NCBI RefSeq assembly: GCF_021648825.1
Contig: NZ_JAKJHS010000005.1
Coordinates: forward strand, 223,124-287,123
Direction of reading: 5' to 3'
DNA length: 64,000 bases
From: Rhizobium halophilum
GTDB lineage: Bacteria; Pseudomonadota; Alphaproteobacteria; Rhizobiales; Rhizobiaceae
Shown here: positions 7,677 to 17,040 of the stretch, piece after piece
Layout of the letters: each line of letters opens with the position of its first letter
Position numbering within the stretch: the first letter of the stretch is position 1
Program-made: the position numbers and the translations under genes
The notes under the pieces: model-generated
Seen by the model: the letters and a program-made list of their open reading frames with translations, nothing else
Database searches by the model: none
Told to the model about the DNA's origin: nothing

Positions 7677-8927
7677 ATGAGATTGACTATGCTCCGCGCC
7701 GGTTGCGCGGCCATTGCAGTATTGGCGGCTTCCAATGCCTTTGCTGCGGCCCAGTGCGAGGATGATCTGCGCATCCTGGCGCAGCCGCGCGACGGCCTGA
7801 CGTTGCTGGAAGACTACGTGGATGAGTTCGAGGAGCTGGCCGGTGCTGGCTTCGAGATCAGCTATCTCAACGAAAACGACCGCAGGGCGAAGTCGCAAGC
7901 GGATGCGTCGACGGTTGGAAGCTTCGACGTGTACTATGTGGATGAGGCTAATCTGGCACTCTTCGCATCCTCCGGCTGGATCGTGCCCCTGGACGGTTAT
8001 TATCCCGAGCCATATGATTACAACGACTTCGACGCAGGCATGCGGGCGGCGGCCACCTATGACGGCAAGCAGTGGTTTGCACCGATCCAGGGCGGCGGCG
8101 ACCTGATGGTCTACCGCACCGATCTTCTCGAGAAGGCGGGCATCCAGCCGCCAAAAACCTGGGACGAGTATGTGGCGGCCGTCGAGAAGCTGCATGATCC
8201 GGACAATGGCGTCTACGGCACGGCACTGCGCGGCCAGCGCGGTTCCGGTGCAAACGTCTGGCGCTGGATGCCGTTGTTCAAGGCCAATGGCGGCGAATGG
8301 TTCAAGGACGGCAAGCCCGCCTTCAACTCGGAAGCTGCCGTGAAGGCAACGGAGGCCTATCTCGACCTTTTCAAGTACTCGGCACCCGGCACGCAGACGG
8401 GATCCTGGGATGAGTCGACTGGTGCGTTCCGGGCCGGCAAGGTTGCAATCATCATTGAGTCCGCGCCGCTTGGCGGCATGTCAGTCGATAAGGCGCAGAG
8501 CCAGGTGGCCGACAAGGTTGCCTTCTCGGTTCCGCCGTCACCGCTGCCAGGCGGTGGTTATGCCCACGGCTTTGCCATCGCCTCCAAAGCGAACGCGTCC
8601 GAGGAAGAAAAGGCGTGCGCCGGTCTCTTCGTTGCCTGGGCAACCTCCAAGGAGCAGGAAGCACGGCGTCTGGAAGCTGGCCAGCCGGGCGAACTGACCC
8701 GCACCAGCACCTACCAGAGCCCGGAATACGCCAAGACCTTCGGCCAGAACCTGTCGGACGCCATGGCGGCAACCGGTGAAAAAACCACGGTCACCTTCTG
8801 GCAGGATCCGCGCTGGCAGGAACTCGGCAACCAGTGGGGCATCATGCTGGAAGAGCTGATCACCGGCAGCCGCACGGACATCAAGGCAACCCTTGATGAA
8901 CTCGAGGCCTTCGCTGCCAAGCTTTGA
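7677..8927 (+). CDS. Sugar/polyol ABC transporter substrate-binding protein
   Basis: A 416-residue periplasmic binding protein of the extracellular solute-binding family 1. A cleavable signal peptide is visible (MRLTMLRAGCAAIAVLAASN ending near AAA-Q). The mature protein has the family features, including PIQGGGDLMVYRTDLLEKAG and PKTWDEY. GGGAGG lies just before the ATG. It opens an operon of two permeases, a zinc-type polyol dehydrogenase and an ATPase. The company of the dehydrogenase suggests a polyol (sorbitol, mannitol, xylitol or similar), as in the Smo/Mtl-type transporters, but the ligand is inferred only. Confidence 0.92.
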   Translation: MRLTMLRAGCAAIAVLAASNAFAAAQCEDDLRILAQPRDGLTLLEDYVDEFEELAGAGFEISYLNENDRRAKSQADASTVGSFDVYYVDEANLALFASSGWIVPLDGYYPEPYDYNDFDAGMRAAATYDGKQWFAPIQGGGDLMVYRTDLLEKAGIQPPKTWDEYVAAVEKLHDPDNGVYGTALRGQRGSGANVWRWMPLFKANGGEWFKDGKPAFNSEAAVKATEAYLDLFKYSAPGTQTGSWDESTGAFRAGKVAIIIESAPLGGMSVDKAQSQVADKVAFSVPPSPLPGGGYAHGFAIASKANASEEEKACAGLFVAWATSKEQEARRLEAGQPGELTRTSTYQSPEYAKTFGQNLSDAMAATGEKTTVTFWQDPRWQELGNQWGIMLEELITGSRTDIKATLDELEAFAAKL

Positions 8928-8944
8928 CGCCTCCCAAGGCACCC

Positions 8945-8967
8945 GGGCGCGCTGACGAAGCGCGCCC
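8945..8967 (+). terminator. Intra-operon hairpin after the binding-protein gene
   Basis: GGGCGCGC (8945-8952), a seven-base loop and GCGCGCCC (8960-8967) form a perfect 8-base-pair stem followed by ATTTC. It lies between the substrate-binding protein and the first permease, where such hairpins typically protect the upstream mRNA or cause partial termination so that the binding protein outnumbers the membrane components. Confidence 0.6.
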
Positions 8968-8990
8968 ATTTCGGATGTGAAGGATCTGTC

Positions 8991-9854
8991 ATGCGTCGCG
9001 GCCGCTCGCTGCCTTATGTGTTTCTTGGCCCCACCCTGGGCATACTGGTCGTGCTGGCACTGGTGCCGACGATCTACGCGATCAATATCTCGCTGCAGAA
9101 CCGGACCCTGTCGCAGCCGATGGCCGACTATGTCTGGTTCGCCAACTATGTCGCACTTTTCTCCGATGCTCGTTTCCTCAACGCGCTCTGGGTTTCGTTC
9201 AAGTGGGAGATCCTGAGCGTCACCGCGACCATGGTCACCGGGCTGGCACTTGGCATCGCCATGTTCGAGGCGGCAAGCCCGCGGATGCGCAATATCCTCT
9301 GCGTCCTTTTCATCATCCCGGTCCTCCTGCCGCGAGTCTGTGCAGCCTTCGTGTGGAAGTTCTCGTTCCATCCCCTTTATGGCGCGCTCACCTGGCCCGT
9401 CCGAGAAATCACCGGCAGCACGCCGGACATCCTATCGACGCCGCTTGGGGCGCTGCTTGCGGTTGCCTTCGTCGATGTGTGGCAATGGGGTCTGTTCTTC
9501 GCAGTCATCATCCTGAAGCTTCTGGAATCACTGCCCCCGCAGCCGCTTGAAGCTGCCCGGATCGACCACGCCACCCGGTTTGAAGTGCATCGCTTCGTCA
9601 CGCTGCCCATGCTGAAGGCGCCATTGATCAGTCTGCTCCTCGTCAAGGCGATCGAAAGCCTGCGCTCCTTCGACCTTGTCTATGTCATGACACGCGGCGG
9701 CCCCGGCATCTCCACCGAAACGCTTGACATGTACGCTTATTCGCAAGGCTTCATCGAAGCCGGCAAGATATCCTACGCCTCGTCCATGGCGGTCATCATG
9801 ATGGTGCTGACGATCGTGACCTTCACCTTCACCTGGAAGAGGCTGAACCGATGA
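8991..9854 (+). CDS. Sugar/polyol ABC transporter permease (MalF type)
   Basis: An integral membrane permease of 287 residues with six predicted hydrophobic spans. The cytoplasmic EAA loop that docks the ATPase is present near residues 185-205 (EAARIDHATRFEVHRFVTLP), and the family N-terminus LPYVFLGPTLGILVVLALVP is visible. Its stop overlaps the next permease start by 4 bases (ATGA), so the two are translationally coupled. Confidence 0.93.
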   Translation: MRRGRSLPYVFLGPTLGILVVLALVPTIYAINISLQNRTLSQPMADYVWFANYVALFSDARFLNALWVSFKWEILSVTATMVTGLALGIAMFEAASPRMRNILCVLFIIPVLLPRVCAAFVWKFSFHPLYGALTWPVREITGSTPDILSTPLGALLAVAFVDVWQWGLFFAVIILKLLESLPPQPLEAARIDHATRFEVHRFVTLPMLKAPLISLLLVKAIESLRSFDLVYVMTRGGPGISTETLDMYAYSQGFIEAGKISYASSMAVIMMVLTIVTFTFTWKRLNR

Positions 9855-10669
9855 AGCTCTCGACCCTTCTACTCAGGCTTCTCTTGGCTTTGGCTGCGGC
9901 GCTCGTTGTGCTGCCGTTGTTATGGACCCTGCTCAACGCCTTCAAGACCAACGCCGACCTCCTGGTCAGCACGCCGAAGCTCGTCTTCCAGCCTGTCTGG
10001 GACAACATGAGCTATGTCTTGAATCGCCGCTCCGTGGCCCGCGCGCTGACGAACTCGCTGATCATCTGCTCGACTGCCGTGCTGATCGGCGCTGTGATCG
10101 GGGTCCCGGCCGCGTATGTCATTGCGCGCTTCAAGAATCGTCTGACCGCAGAGGCGCAATTCTTCGTCCTGTCGCTGCGATTCCTGCCGCCGGTCGCCAT
10201 CGCCATCCCTATGCTGGTGATCTGGCTCGGGCTCGATCTCTACGACACGCGGCTTTCGCTGATCGTCACGTACCTGATCGTCACGGCCTCCATCACGATC
10301 TGGCTTTCGGTGCCGTCCTTTGAACGTGTCAGCCTGCATGTGGAGGAGGCGGCGCGGGTTGATGGGCTCGGGCCCTATGCGACCTTCTTCCGCATCGCGC
10401 TGCCGATCGCCCGCTTCCAGATCTTCGGCGCAATCGCCTTCTCTTTCGTGCTGGTCTGGAACGAATTCCTGCTTGCCATGATGCTCACAACGTCGAGAGC
10501 GAAGACGCTGCCCATCATAGCCTCGGAAATGTCGCAACTCGGGATGAACGTACCATGGGGCATTCTCAACGCTGCCGTCGTGCTTCTGTCGCTGCCGCCA
10601 CTGATCCTGCTCGGCGTCATGGCCGGCGGGCTGAATGCCGCCTTCTCCAAGAAAACTGATCAAGGTTGA
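9851..10669 (+). CDS. Sugar/polyol ABC transporter permease (MalG type)
   Basis: The second permease of the importer, 272 residues. It has the conserved [13 protein letters not shown] near the N-terminus, several membrane spans, and the EAA loop [20 protein letters not shown] at about residues 162-181, slightly altered from the E-A-A consensus. The family end [15 protein letters not shown] tail is short. It is followed after five bases by the dehydrogenase gene of the same operon. Confidence 0.93.
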   Translation: MKLSTLLLRLLLALAAALVVLPLLWTLLNAFKTNADLLVSTPKLVFQPVWDNMSYVLNRRSVARALTNSLIICSTAVLIGAVIGVPAAYVIARFKNRLTAEAQFFVLSLRFLPPVAIAIPMLVIWLGLDLYDTRLSLIVTYLIVTASITIWLSVPSFERVSLHVEEAARVDGLGPYATFFRIALPIARFQIFGAIAFSFVLVWNEFLLAMMLTTSRAKTLPIIASEMSQLGMNVPWGILNAAVVLLSLPPLILLGVMAGGLNAAFSKKTDQG

Positions 10670-10674
10670 TACCC

Positions 10675-11721
10675 ATGAAAGCACTTGTCCTCGAACGCGT
10701 TGGTGAACTCTCCCTGCGTGATATCGACCTGCCTCAGGAGATGGGGCCAGACGATGTCCGTATCCGCCTGCACACGGTCGGCGTTTGCGGCAGCGACGTA
10801 CACTATTACACACATGGACGGATCGGCAACTTCGTCTTGAACGAGCCGATGGTGCTTGGTCACGAGGCGGCTGGGACGATCACTGAGGTCGGCGCCAACG
10901 TCATCCATCTGAAGCCGGGCGATCGTGTCTGCATGGAGCCGGGCATTCCCGACCCAAAGTCCCGCGCTTCCCGCCTAGGCCTTTATAACGTTGATCCTGC
11001 CGTGACCTTCTGGGCGACGCCGCCGGTGCATGGCGTGCTTTCGCCCGAGACGATCCACCCGGCAAGCTTCACCTACAAGCTGCCCGACAATGTCTCCTTT
11101 GCCGAAGGTGCGATGGTCGAACCATTCGCGGTCGGCATGCAGGCGGCCACGCGGGCTCGCGTCACGCCCGGCGACACTGCGGTTGTGACCGGTTGCGGCG
11201 CGATCGGGATCATGGTGGCGCTTGCAGCACTGGCGGGCGGCTGCTCGCGGGTACTGATCTCCGACCTGTCGGAAACAAAGCTGAAGCTGGCCGAGACCTA
11301 TGACGGCATCACCGCCGTGAACTTGCGTGAGCAGAACCTCCTCGAGGCAGTTGATGCGGCAACCGAAGGCTGGGGTGCGGACATTGTGTTTGAATGCTCC
11401 GGCGCGGCAGCGGCCGTGCGCGACCTCTTCAAGGTCGTGCGTCCAGGCGGCACGGTGGTTCTCGTTGGTCTTCCACCCGAGCCGGTGCCGATGGACATCG
11501 CGGCTGCCTGCTCGCGCGAATGCCGCATCGAGACCGTGTTCCGTTACGCCAATGTCTTCGACCGGGCACTTGCCCTGATCGCGGCCGGCAAAGTCGACCT
11601 GAAGCCGCTCGTCTCCGGCACCTTCTCGTTCGACCAGTCAGTCGCTGCCTTCGAAAGGGCGGCTGAAGCGCGTCCTGAAGATGTGAAATTGCAGATCATC
11701 CTGGACGGGGAGGGGAGCTGA
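10675..11721 (+). CDS. Zinc-type medium-chain dehydrogenase, xylitol/sorbitol dehydrogenase-like
   Basis: A 348-residue member of the zinc alcohol dehydrogenase superfamily that probably oxidises a polyol to a ketose with NAD+. The catalytic zinc ligands are in place: Cys in [10 protein letters not shown], His-Glu in LGHEAAG, and Glu in MVEPFAVG. The nucleotide-binding motif is [12 protein letters not shown] near residue 175. The lobe that normally carries four structural-zinc cysteines instead reads [20 protein letters not shown] and has none. I chose ATG 10675 rather than an upstream TTG. It sits inside the ABC operon and overlaps the next ATPase start by one base. Confidence 0.88.
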   Translation: MKALVLERVGELSLRDIDLPQEMGPDDVRIRLHTVGVCGSDVHYYTHGRIGNFVLNEPMVLGHEAAGTITEVGANVIHLKPGDRVCMEPGIPDPKSRASRLGLYNVDPAVTFWATPPVHGVLSPETIHPASFTYKLPDNVSFAEGAMVEPFAVGMQAATRARVTPGDTAVVTGCGAIGIMVALAALAGGCSRVLISDLSETKLKLAETYDGITAVNLREQNLLEAVDAATEGWGADIVFECSGAAAAVRDLFKVVRPGGTVVLVGLPPEPVPMDIAAACSRECRIETVFRYANVFDRALALIAAGKVDLKPLVSGTFSFDQSVAAFERAAEARPEDVKLQIILDGEGS

Positions 11722-12773
11722 TGGCGACCGTCGAATGCCGCGACATCCGCAAGGTCTACGGCGCGCTCGAGGTCATGCGTGATTTCAACCTGAAGGTCGA
11801 CGACCACGAATTCGTCGTGTTTCTCGGGCCCTCGGGCTGCGGGAAATCGACGATGCTGCGGATGATCGCCGGCCTTGAGGAGATCACCGGCGGCGACCTG
11901 ATGATTGGCGGCCAGCGCATGAACGACCGCGATCCGGGTGACCGGGGTATTGCCATGGTCTTCCAGAACTATGCGCTCTACCCGCACATGAGCGTGCGCG
12001 AAAATATCACTTTCGGGCTGGAACGGTCCGGAGTGCCTAAGGCCGAGATCGACAGGCGTCTGGCGCCGGTGGTCGAGAGCCTGGGGCTTGGTATCTACCT
12101 GTCACGCAAGCCAACGGAGCTTTCAGGCGGCCAGCAGCAACGCGTGGCGATCGCCCGCGCCATGATCAAGACACCGGAAGTCTTCCTGTTCGACGAGCCA
12201 CTGTCAAACCTCGATGCGAAACTGCGCGGCAGCCTGCGGGTAGAAATCGCGCGCCTGCACCGCAGCCTGAAGACGACGAGCATCTATGTCACCCACGACC
12301 AACTCGAGGCGATGACGCTTGCCGATAGGATCGTGTTGATGAAGGATGGCCGGATCGAGCAGATGGGAACGCCGGAGGAGATCTACCAGACGCCGGCCAC
12401 CTTGTTCGCAGCCGGCTTTATCGGCACACCGAACATGAACTTTCTCCCGATGGAAGCGTCCGATGGAATGCTCGTTTCCGAAACGATCCGCATTCCCACC
12501 AGCCGTTCAATCCGGGCAGGGCGGGTGACGGTGGGAGTTCGCCCGGGTGCGTTCCGGCTGTCTGCCCACCCAGGAGCATTCAAAGGGCGCGTGGAACGAA
12601 ACGAGTTCCACGGCGAGACGCGGCTTGCGACGATCCGTAGCGGCAGTCACGAGATCAATGTCGCGTTGCCGGCCTCCACCGTCGTTGCCGAGGGTGAGGT
12701 CGTTGACCTCGATGTCTCCGCGGAAGATCTGCATCTCTTCGAGCCGCAGACCGGCGAACGGATTGTTCTTTAG
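11721..12773 (+). CDS. Sugar/polyol ABC transporter ATP-binding protein (MalK/UgpC type)
   Basis: The single ATPase that would form a homodimer under the two permeases. Walker A is GPSGCGKST (near residue 37), the Q-loop is [10 protein letters not shown], the signature is [15 protein letters not shown] and Walker B is [15 protein letters not shown], followed by the switch [11 protein letters not shown]. The C-terminal third (from about residue 235) is an OB-fold regulatory domain of the TOBE type. Length of 350 residues is normal. It ends the operon and is convergent with an AraC-type gene 46 bases away. Confidence 0.94.
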   Translation: MATVECRDIRKVYGALEVMRDFNLKVDDHEFVVFLGPSGCGKSTMLRMIAGLEEITGGDLMIGGQRMNDRDPGDRGIAMVFQNYALYPHMSVRENITFGLERSGVPKAEIDRRLAPVVESLGLGIYLSRKPTELSGGQQQRVAIARAMIKTPEVFLFDEPLSNLDAKLRGSLRVEIARLHRSLKTTSIYVTHDQLEAMTLADRIVLMKDGRIEQMGTPEEIYQTPATLFAAGFIGTPNMNFLPMEASDGMLVSETIRIPTSRSIRAGRVTVGVRPGAFRLSAHPGAFKGRVERNEFHGETRLATIRSGSHEINVALPASTVVAEGEVVDLDVSAEDLHLFEPQTGERIVL

Positions 12774-12819
12774 CTGACCCAAACGAGCCCTCAACCAAGC
12801 GAGATAATCATTTGTTGCC

Positions 12820-13656
12820 TCACGGCCAGGCGGCGAAGCTCGTTTCGCGTGGGATGCGGGCCATGGCGGCATCTTCGCGGTGGGATCGTGGAGACACGCC
12901 AGCTTCCCTCTTGAAGAAGCGGCTGAAGTAGGCGGCGTCCTTGAAACCCAGCGCCTCGGCTATTTCCGCTACCTGCATCGTCGTGCCCTCCAGCAGCATT
13001 GCTGCTTGCGACAGGATGCGTCTGTGGATGACAGCCGCCGGTGTTCTCCCCGTTGCACGCCGCACCGCGGTGTTGAGGCGGTCCGTACTGATCCCTAGGG
13101 TTGCGGCGTAGCGAGGGATCGTCCAATGCTCTCGTGCGTGAAGTTCAACAAGATGAAGAAAGCTACGAACGATCGCCCGTGGCGAGGGCTGACTTTGTTG
13201 TGCGGCCGGTTCAGAGTGGCGCCAAACTGCAAGCAGTAGGAGCGCAAGATGGTGACGGACCGCCTCCTGAGCCCCTGGGAGGTCCGCCTGCAGTTCCTGT
13301 TCGATGCTGGAGACGTTTGTCAGGTAGCGCTGCGCGTCGGCGGGCGACAGGCGTGCCCCGAGGATAGGCCTGGCAATGGCCTCTCGAACACGTGCAAAGA
13401 CAGCTCCGGAGGGCATCGCCGGACCCAGAATATCGTCCGGTATGGCCAAAACCCCACCCTCGGTGCCCGCGTCAAATATGGAAGAACCAACCTCGCCAAG
13501 GGGAATCCATACGAGTAGTGGCCCCAGAAGGGAAATGTCACGGCCACCGAGCCGCAGGATCCCGCTTCCCGACCTCAGCAGGAAGATGTGGTTTTGACCC
13601 CGACTGAAGGTCCACTCCGCCCGCTGCAGGCTGGCTTTCCAGAGGCGAGCTTCCAT
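12820..13656 (-). CDS. AraC family transcriptional regulator
   Basis: The C-terminal region carries two helix-turn-helix motifs (IPRYAATLGISTDRLNTAVR and VAEIAEALGFKDAAYFSRFF) and ends in the family pattern SPRSHRED. The N-terminal 150 residues form a cupin-like sensing domain (FSRGQNHIFLLRSGSGILRL). I chose the ATG at 13656 (278 residues), preceded by AAGGA; the frame stays open to 13956 but that extension would overlap the divergent promoter and the start of the next operon. It probably controls the Liv-type operon at 13856. Confidence 0.87.
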   Translation of the reverse strand: MEARLWKASLQRAEWTFSRGQNHIFLLRSGSGILRLGGRDISLLGPLLVWIPLGEVGSSIFDAGTEGGVLAIPDDILGPAMPSGAVFARVREAIARPILGARLSPADAQRYLTNVSSIEQELQADLPGAQEAVRHHLALLLLAVWRHSEPAAQQSQPSPRAIVRSFLHLVELHAREHWTIPRYAATLGISTDRLNTAVRRATGRTPAAVIHRRILSQAAMLLEGTTMQVAEIAEALGFKDAAYFSRFFKREAGVSPRSHREDAAMARIPRETSFAAWP

Positions 13657-13771
13657 CACATCCTTAGTTCCGGTGAGAAGTGGGTTAAACGTAGTCTCGC
13701 CAGCTCCCGTGAGAAGTACAAGTATTTCCTGTGAAAGTCTATTTCTCCCTTGCTGCGACCTGCTAACCTTT

Positions 13772-13793
13772 CCACGTCTGGCTTCAAACGTGG
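13772..13793. promoter_or_regulatory. Inverted repeat in the AraC/Liv divergent region
   Basis: CCACGT at 13772-13777 and ACGTGG at 13788-13793 form an inverted repeat 63 bases before the binding-protein start. It is a possible regulator site. AraC proteins more often use direct repeats, so this assignment is weak. Confidence 0.25.
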
Positions 13794-13855
13794 CATCGGC
13801 TGCAACTGGATAAGACAAACGGCCTGGTGGAGCAGGCCCAATGGGAGGAACTTCA

Positions 13856-15079
13856 ATGAACATCATATCGCGCAGGAGCGCCCTGCGATTGATAGCTCTT
13901 GCTACCACCGTGCTTTCTGCCGGAGCCCTCACGCCGGTCTCGGCGCAAGAACGCACCTCTGTAAAAATTGGTTACGCGCTCTCGCTCACTGGCCCGAATG
14001 CCGGTGGCACGGGCATCACAACGTTGCCGAACTACCAGCTTTGGGTAAAGGAGGTGAATGATGCCGGGGGCCTGGAGATGCCGGACGGAAAGCGCCTGCC
14101 GATCGAGGTCGTCGAGTATGATGACCGCTCCTCGGCCGAGGAACTGGTGCGGGCACTGCAACGTCTGGCGACGCAGGACGAGGTGGACTTCATCCTGCCG
14201 CCCTGGAGTACCGGCTACAACCTTGCGGCTGCGCCAATGTTCGATCGTTATGGCTATCCGCATCTTGCAGCCACCTCTGTGACGGACAAGGCACCAGAGT
14301 TCGTCAAACGCTGGAAAAAGAGCTTCTGGCTGTTGGGCGGGGGCCACGATTACACCAGCGCATTGGCGAAGGTGCTCGTCGATGCCTCTGATAAGGGAGT
14401 GATCAACAAGAAGGTCGCGATGATCTCCATCGCTGACGGTTTCGGCATCGATCTGGTTACCGCCGCACGCCCGTCTTTCCAGGAGGCAGGCATCGAGGTG
14501 GTCTATGACAAGACCTATCCGGTGGGCACCACCGACTTCACGCCGATGATCAACGAAGCGAAGGCAAGCGGGGCAGATACGTTCATCGCCTTTTCCTATC
14601 CACCGGAGACATTTGCATTAACCCAGCAGGTGCAGGTGGCGGATTTCAATCCGAAGGTTCTGTATTTCGGTGTCGGAACGGCTTTCCCGATCTATGCCAA
14701 GAACAACGGCGATGCGATCACCGGCATCATGGGAATCGGCGGGATCGACGCGACCAGTGAAAAGGTTGCCGACTACCGTCAGCGTCACGAAGCCGCTACC
14801 GGCAAGGCACCGGACTACTGGGCAAGTGTTATCACCTACGCGTCTCTGGAGATCCTGCAGGAGGCAATCAAGCGCAAGGGGCTCGACCGCGAGGCGGTCT
14901 CCGAGGAGATCGCAACCGGAACTTTTCAGACCGTTCTCGGCGAGACGAAGCTCGAAGACAACCAGCTTCGAGATCTCTGGTGGGCTGGCCAATGGCAGAA
15001 CGGGCAATTTGTTTCCATTGCCCCAGCCGATCGGCCCGGAGCAAGCCAGCCCATCATTCCGCGGCCCGAGCGTAAGTAG
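13856..15079 (+). CDS. Branched-chain-amino-acid-type ABC transporter substrate-binding protein
   Basis: A periplasmic binding protein of the Leu/Ile/Val-binding family, about 407 residues. I chose ATG 13856 because GGAGGA is correctly spaced; the ATG at 13841 places the ribosome site inside the gene. The signal region ISRRSALRLIALATTVLSAG contains twin arginines, so Tat export is possible, with cleavage near SAQ. The mature part begins VKIGYALSLTGPNAGG, the family opening. The downstream aldehyde dehydrogenase suggests the ligand may be an aromatic or other carbon source rather than an amino acid. Confidence 0.92.
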   Translation: MNIISRRSALRLIALATTVLSAGALTPVSAQERTSVKIGYALSLTGPNAGGTGITTLPNYQLWVKEVNDAGGLEMPDGKRLPIEVVEYDDRSSAEELVRALQRLATQDEVDFILPPWSTGYNLAAAPMFDRYGYPHLAATSVTDKAPEFVKRWKKSFWLLGGGHDYTSALAKVLVDASDKGVINKKVAMISIADGFGIDLVTAARPSFQEAGIEVVYDKTYPVGTTDFTPMINEAKASGADTFIAFSYPPETFALTQQVQVADFNPKVLYFGVGTAFPIYAKNNGDAITGIMGIGGIDATSEKVADYRQRHEAATGKAPDYWASVITYASLEILQEAIKRKGLDREAVSEEIATGTFQTVLGETKLEDNQLRDLWWAGQWQNGQFVSIAPADRPGASQPIIPRPERK

Positions 15080-15103
15080 AAGCGACGCCGGAATTTAAGG
15101 TCT

Positions 15104-15133
15104 GGCTCCCTCTCCCCAGCTTGGGAGGGAGCC
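15104..15133 (+). terminator. Intra-operon hairpin after the Liv-type binding-protein gene
   Basis: GGCTCCCTC (15104-15112) pairs perfectly with GAGGGAGCC (15125-15133). The hairpin lies in the 135-base gap between the binding protein and LivH-like permease, matching the position of similar hairpins at 8945 and 43951. A run of T is lacking, so mRNA stabilisation or attenuation is more likely than full termination. Confidence 0.55.
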
Positions 15134-15214
15134 GTCTATCCTCGCTCGATTCCCGATGAGTAGCATCCCCACCGTCACCTGCTTGGGGATCAACCTGTAG
15201 AAAAGGGGCAGGCA

Positions 15215-16087
15215 ATGCTCACCACCACCATCATATCCGGGCTGGTGCTTGGAGGAACCTATGCATTGATCGCCATGGGGCTGACGCTCCAGTACGGCAT
15301 CGCCCGCATCATGAACCTCTCCTACGGAGAGATGATTATTGCCGCAGCCTTCCTTGCCTATGTGCTTTTCGGCCAATGGGGCGTGAATCCTGTCCTCGGA
15401 CTATTGGTTGCCGTCCCACTCGGCTTCGCGTTCGGTTATCTGGTCTACGGTTTGATGCTTAGGCCGCTCGTTGCCCGTGCCGCCAGTCGCGAAAGCCTGG
15501 AGATTGACTCCATCCTCGTCACCTTCGGACTGCTGTTCGTCATCCAAGGGGCGATGCTGGTCGCTTTTGGCTCCAACTATACCAGCTACAACTATCTTAA
15601 CGTCGGGATCGATGTCTTTGGTGCCGTGATCGCCGCCAACCGTCTGGTGGCGCTGGGGCTTGCCGTCGTTGCCGGCGGAGCTCTCTACCTGCTGTTCACC
15701 TATACGCTCTGGGGTACCGCCTTGCGCGCCGTTGCCGTCTCGCCGAGATCGGCGCCGTTGGTCGGCATAGACGTCAACCGGGCTGCGCGGTTCGCCTTTG
15801 CCATCGGCTGCGGCCTCGCCGCCGCGGGCGGGGTGGTGATTTCGACCTATCAGACATTCACAGCCACGGCCGGCGTGGTGTTCACGATGAAGGCCCTTGT
15901 CGTCGTGATTATGGGGGGCGTCGGAAACATCCTTGGCGCGCTTTCGGCGGGTCTGATCCTCGGGCTCGTCGAGACCTTTGTTGCCACCTACCTCGACCCC
16001 GGCCTTACGCTTGCAGCGACGTATCTCATCTTTCTGGCGGTGCTGCTCTGGCGCCCCGCCGGCCTGTTCGGGAGATCCTCGCGATGA
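15215..16087 (+). CDS. livH: Liv-type ABC transporter permease (LivH-like)
   Basis: An integral membrane permease of 290 residues with about eight hydrophobic spans. The family opening SGLVLGGTYALIAMGLTLQY and the MNLSYGEMIIAAAF segment are clear, and the C-terminus has VVIMGGVGNILGALSAGLIL, typical of LivH. It overlaps the LivM-like gene by 4 bases. It would form the membrane channel with LivM. Confidence 0.93.
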   Translation: MLTTTIISGLVLGGTYALIAMGLTLQYGIARIMNLSYGEMIIAAAFLAYVLFGQWGVNPVLGLLVAVPLGFAFGYLVYGLMLRPLVARAASRESLEIDSILVTFGLLFVIQGAMLVAFGSNYTSYNYLNVGIDVFGAVIAANRLVALGLAVVAGGALYLLFTYTLWGTALRAVAVSPRSAPLVGIDVNRAARFAFAIGCGLAAAGGVVISTYQTFTATAGVVFTMKALVVVIMGGVGNILGALSAGLILGLVETFVATYLDPGLTLAATYLIFLAVLLWRPAGLFGRSSR

Positions 16088-17040
16088 CCCTGAAGTCTTT
16101 TGGTTCCGTCCTGTTCTTCCTGGTGGTACTCGCTGCACTCGCCTTCCTGCCCTTCTATGCAGGTGAGTACGTCGTGACCCTGATGATCGGCATGACGGGC
16201 TACGTCGTTCTGGCCACCGCCTGGGCTCTGTTCTCCGGTCCCACCCGCTATATTTCGCTTGCCACCGTCGCCTTCTTCGGGATCGGCGCCTACACCGTGA
16301 GTGTCCTCAGTGAGACCTTGCCTTACGTGCTTGTGCTTCTTGCCGCAGCGCTGGTTGGCCTTGTCGTTGCCCTGGTTGTTGGGCTTGCGACACTAAGGCT
16401 CGCGGGCGTTTACTTCGTGATATTCAGCTTTGGCCTTGCTGAACTCGTGCGTCAGCTCGTGACCTGGTACGAAGTCAATATCACCGGCACGCTCGGCCGC
16501 TACATCTTCCTGCCTGTTACCTCCGACGGAATTTACTGGCAGTTGCTCGCGCTTGCGGCGGCAACGCTTCTCTTTTCCTGGGCGATCGGTCGCAGCCGGC
16601 TGGGCCTCGCGCTGAAGGTGATCGGTGACGATGAAGTGGTGGCAAGCCACTGCGGCATCAACATCGCGGGCGTGAAGCTTGCGCTGTTCTCCGTGAGCGC
16701 CGTTATCATCACTCTGGTCGGCGCCATCCAGGCTCCTCGGTGGACCTACATCGAACCGAGCATGGTCTTCAATCCGACGACGTCGTTCCTGACGCTGATC
16801 ATGGCATTGCTGGGCGGCGTCGATCGCCTGTGGGGTCCGCTGCTGGGCGCGATCCCGCTCTTTCTCCTGTTCGAATGGCTGTCGGCGAACTTCCCCAACC
16901 ACTACCCGATCATCCTGGGCCTGATCTTTATTGCCATCGTGTTCGTGCTGCCAAACGGTGTTCTTGCTGCGGCGGAACGGATATTTTCGAAGCGGAGGGG
17001 CGTCACAGTTCCGGCTGCGAACCAGGGGGGCGCGCTGTGA
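16084..17040 (+). CDS. livM: Liv-type ABC transporter permease (LivM-like)
   Basis: The second permease of the importer, 318 residues, with multiple membrane spans. It shows LATVAFFGIGAYT, the GRYIFLPVTSDGIYWQ insertion and the LIMALLGGVDRLWGPLLGAI motif of the LivM family. Its last codons overlap the LivG start (GTG at 17037), continuing the tightly coupled operon. Confidence 0.92.
   Translation: MTLKSFGSVLFFLVVLAALAFLPFYAGEYVVTLMIGMTGYVVLATAWALFSGPTRYISLATVAFFGIGAYTVSVLSETLPYVLVLLAAALVGLVVALVVGLATLRLAGVYFVIFSFGLAELVRQLVTWYEVNITGTLGRYIFLPVTSDGIYWQLLALAAATLLFSWAIGRSRLGLALKVIGDDEVVASHCGINIAGVKLALFSVSAVIITLVGAIQAPRWTYIEPSMVFNPTTSFLTLIMALLGGVDRLWGPLLGAIPLFLLFEWLSANFPNHYPIILGLIFIAIVFVLPNGVLAAAERIFSKRRGVTVPAANQGGAL

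Noticed and set aside
9920..10813. Minus-strand ORF of 297 codons across the polyol permease
   Set aside because: Arg- and Gln-rich composition without motifs, fully antisense to a convincing permease.
13656..13956. N-terminal extension of the AraC-type regulator
   Set aside because: It would overlap the divergent operon start, and a ribosome site precedes the ATG at 13656.
15401..16138. Minus-strand ORF of 245 codons across livH
   Set aside because: Composition typical of antisense of a membrane protein; no start context or motif.
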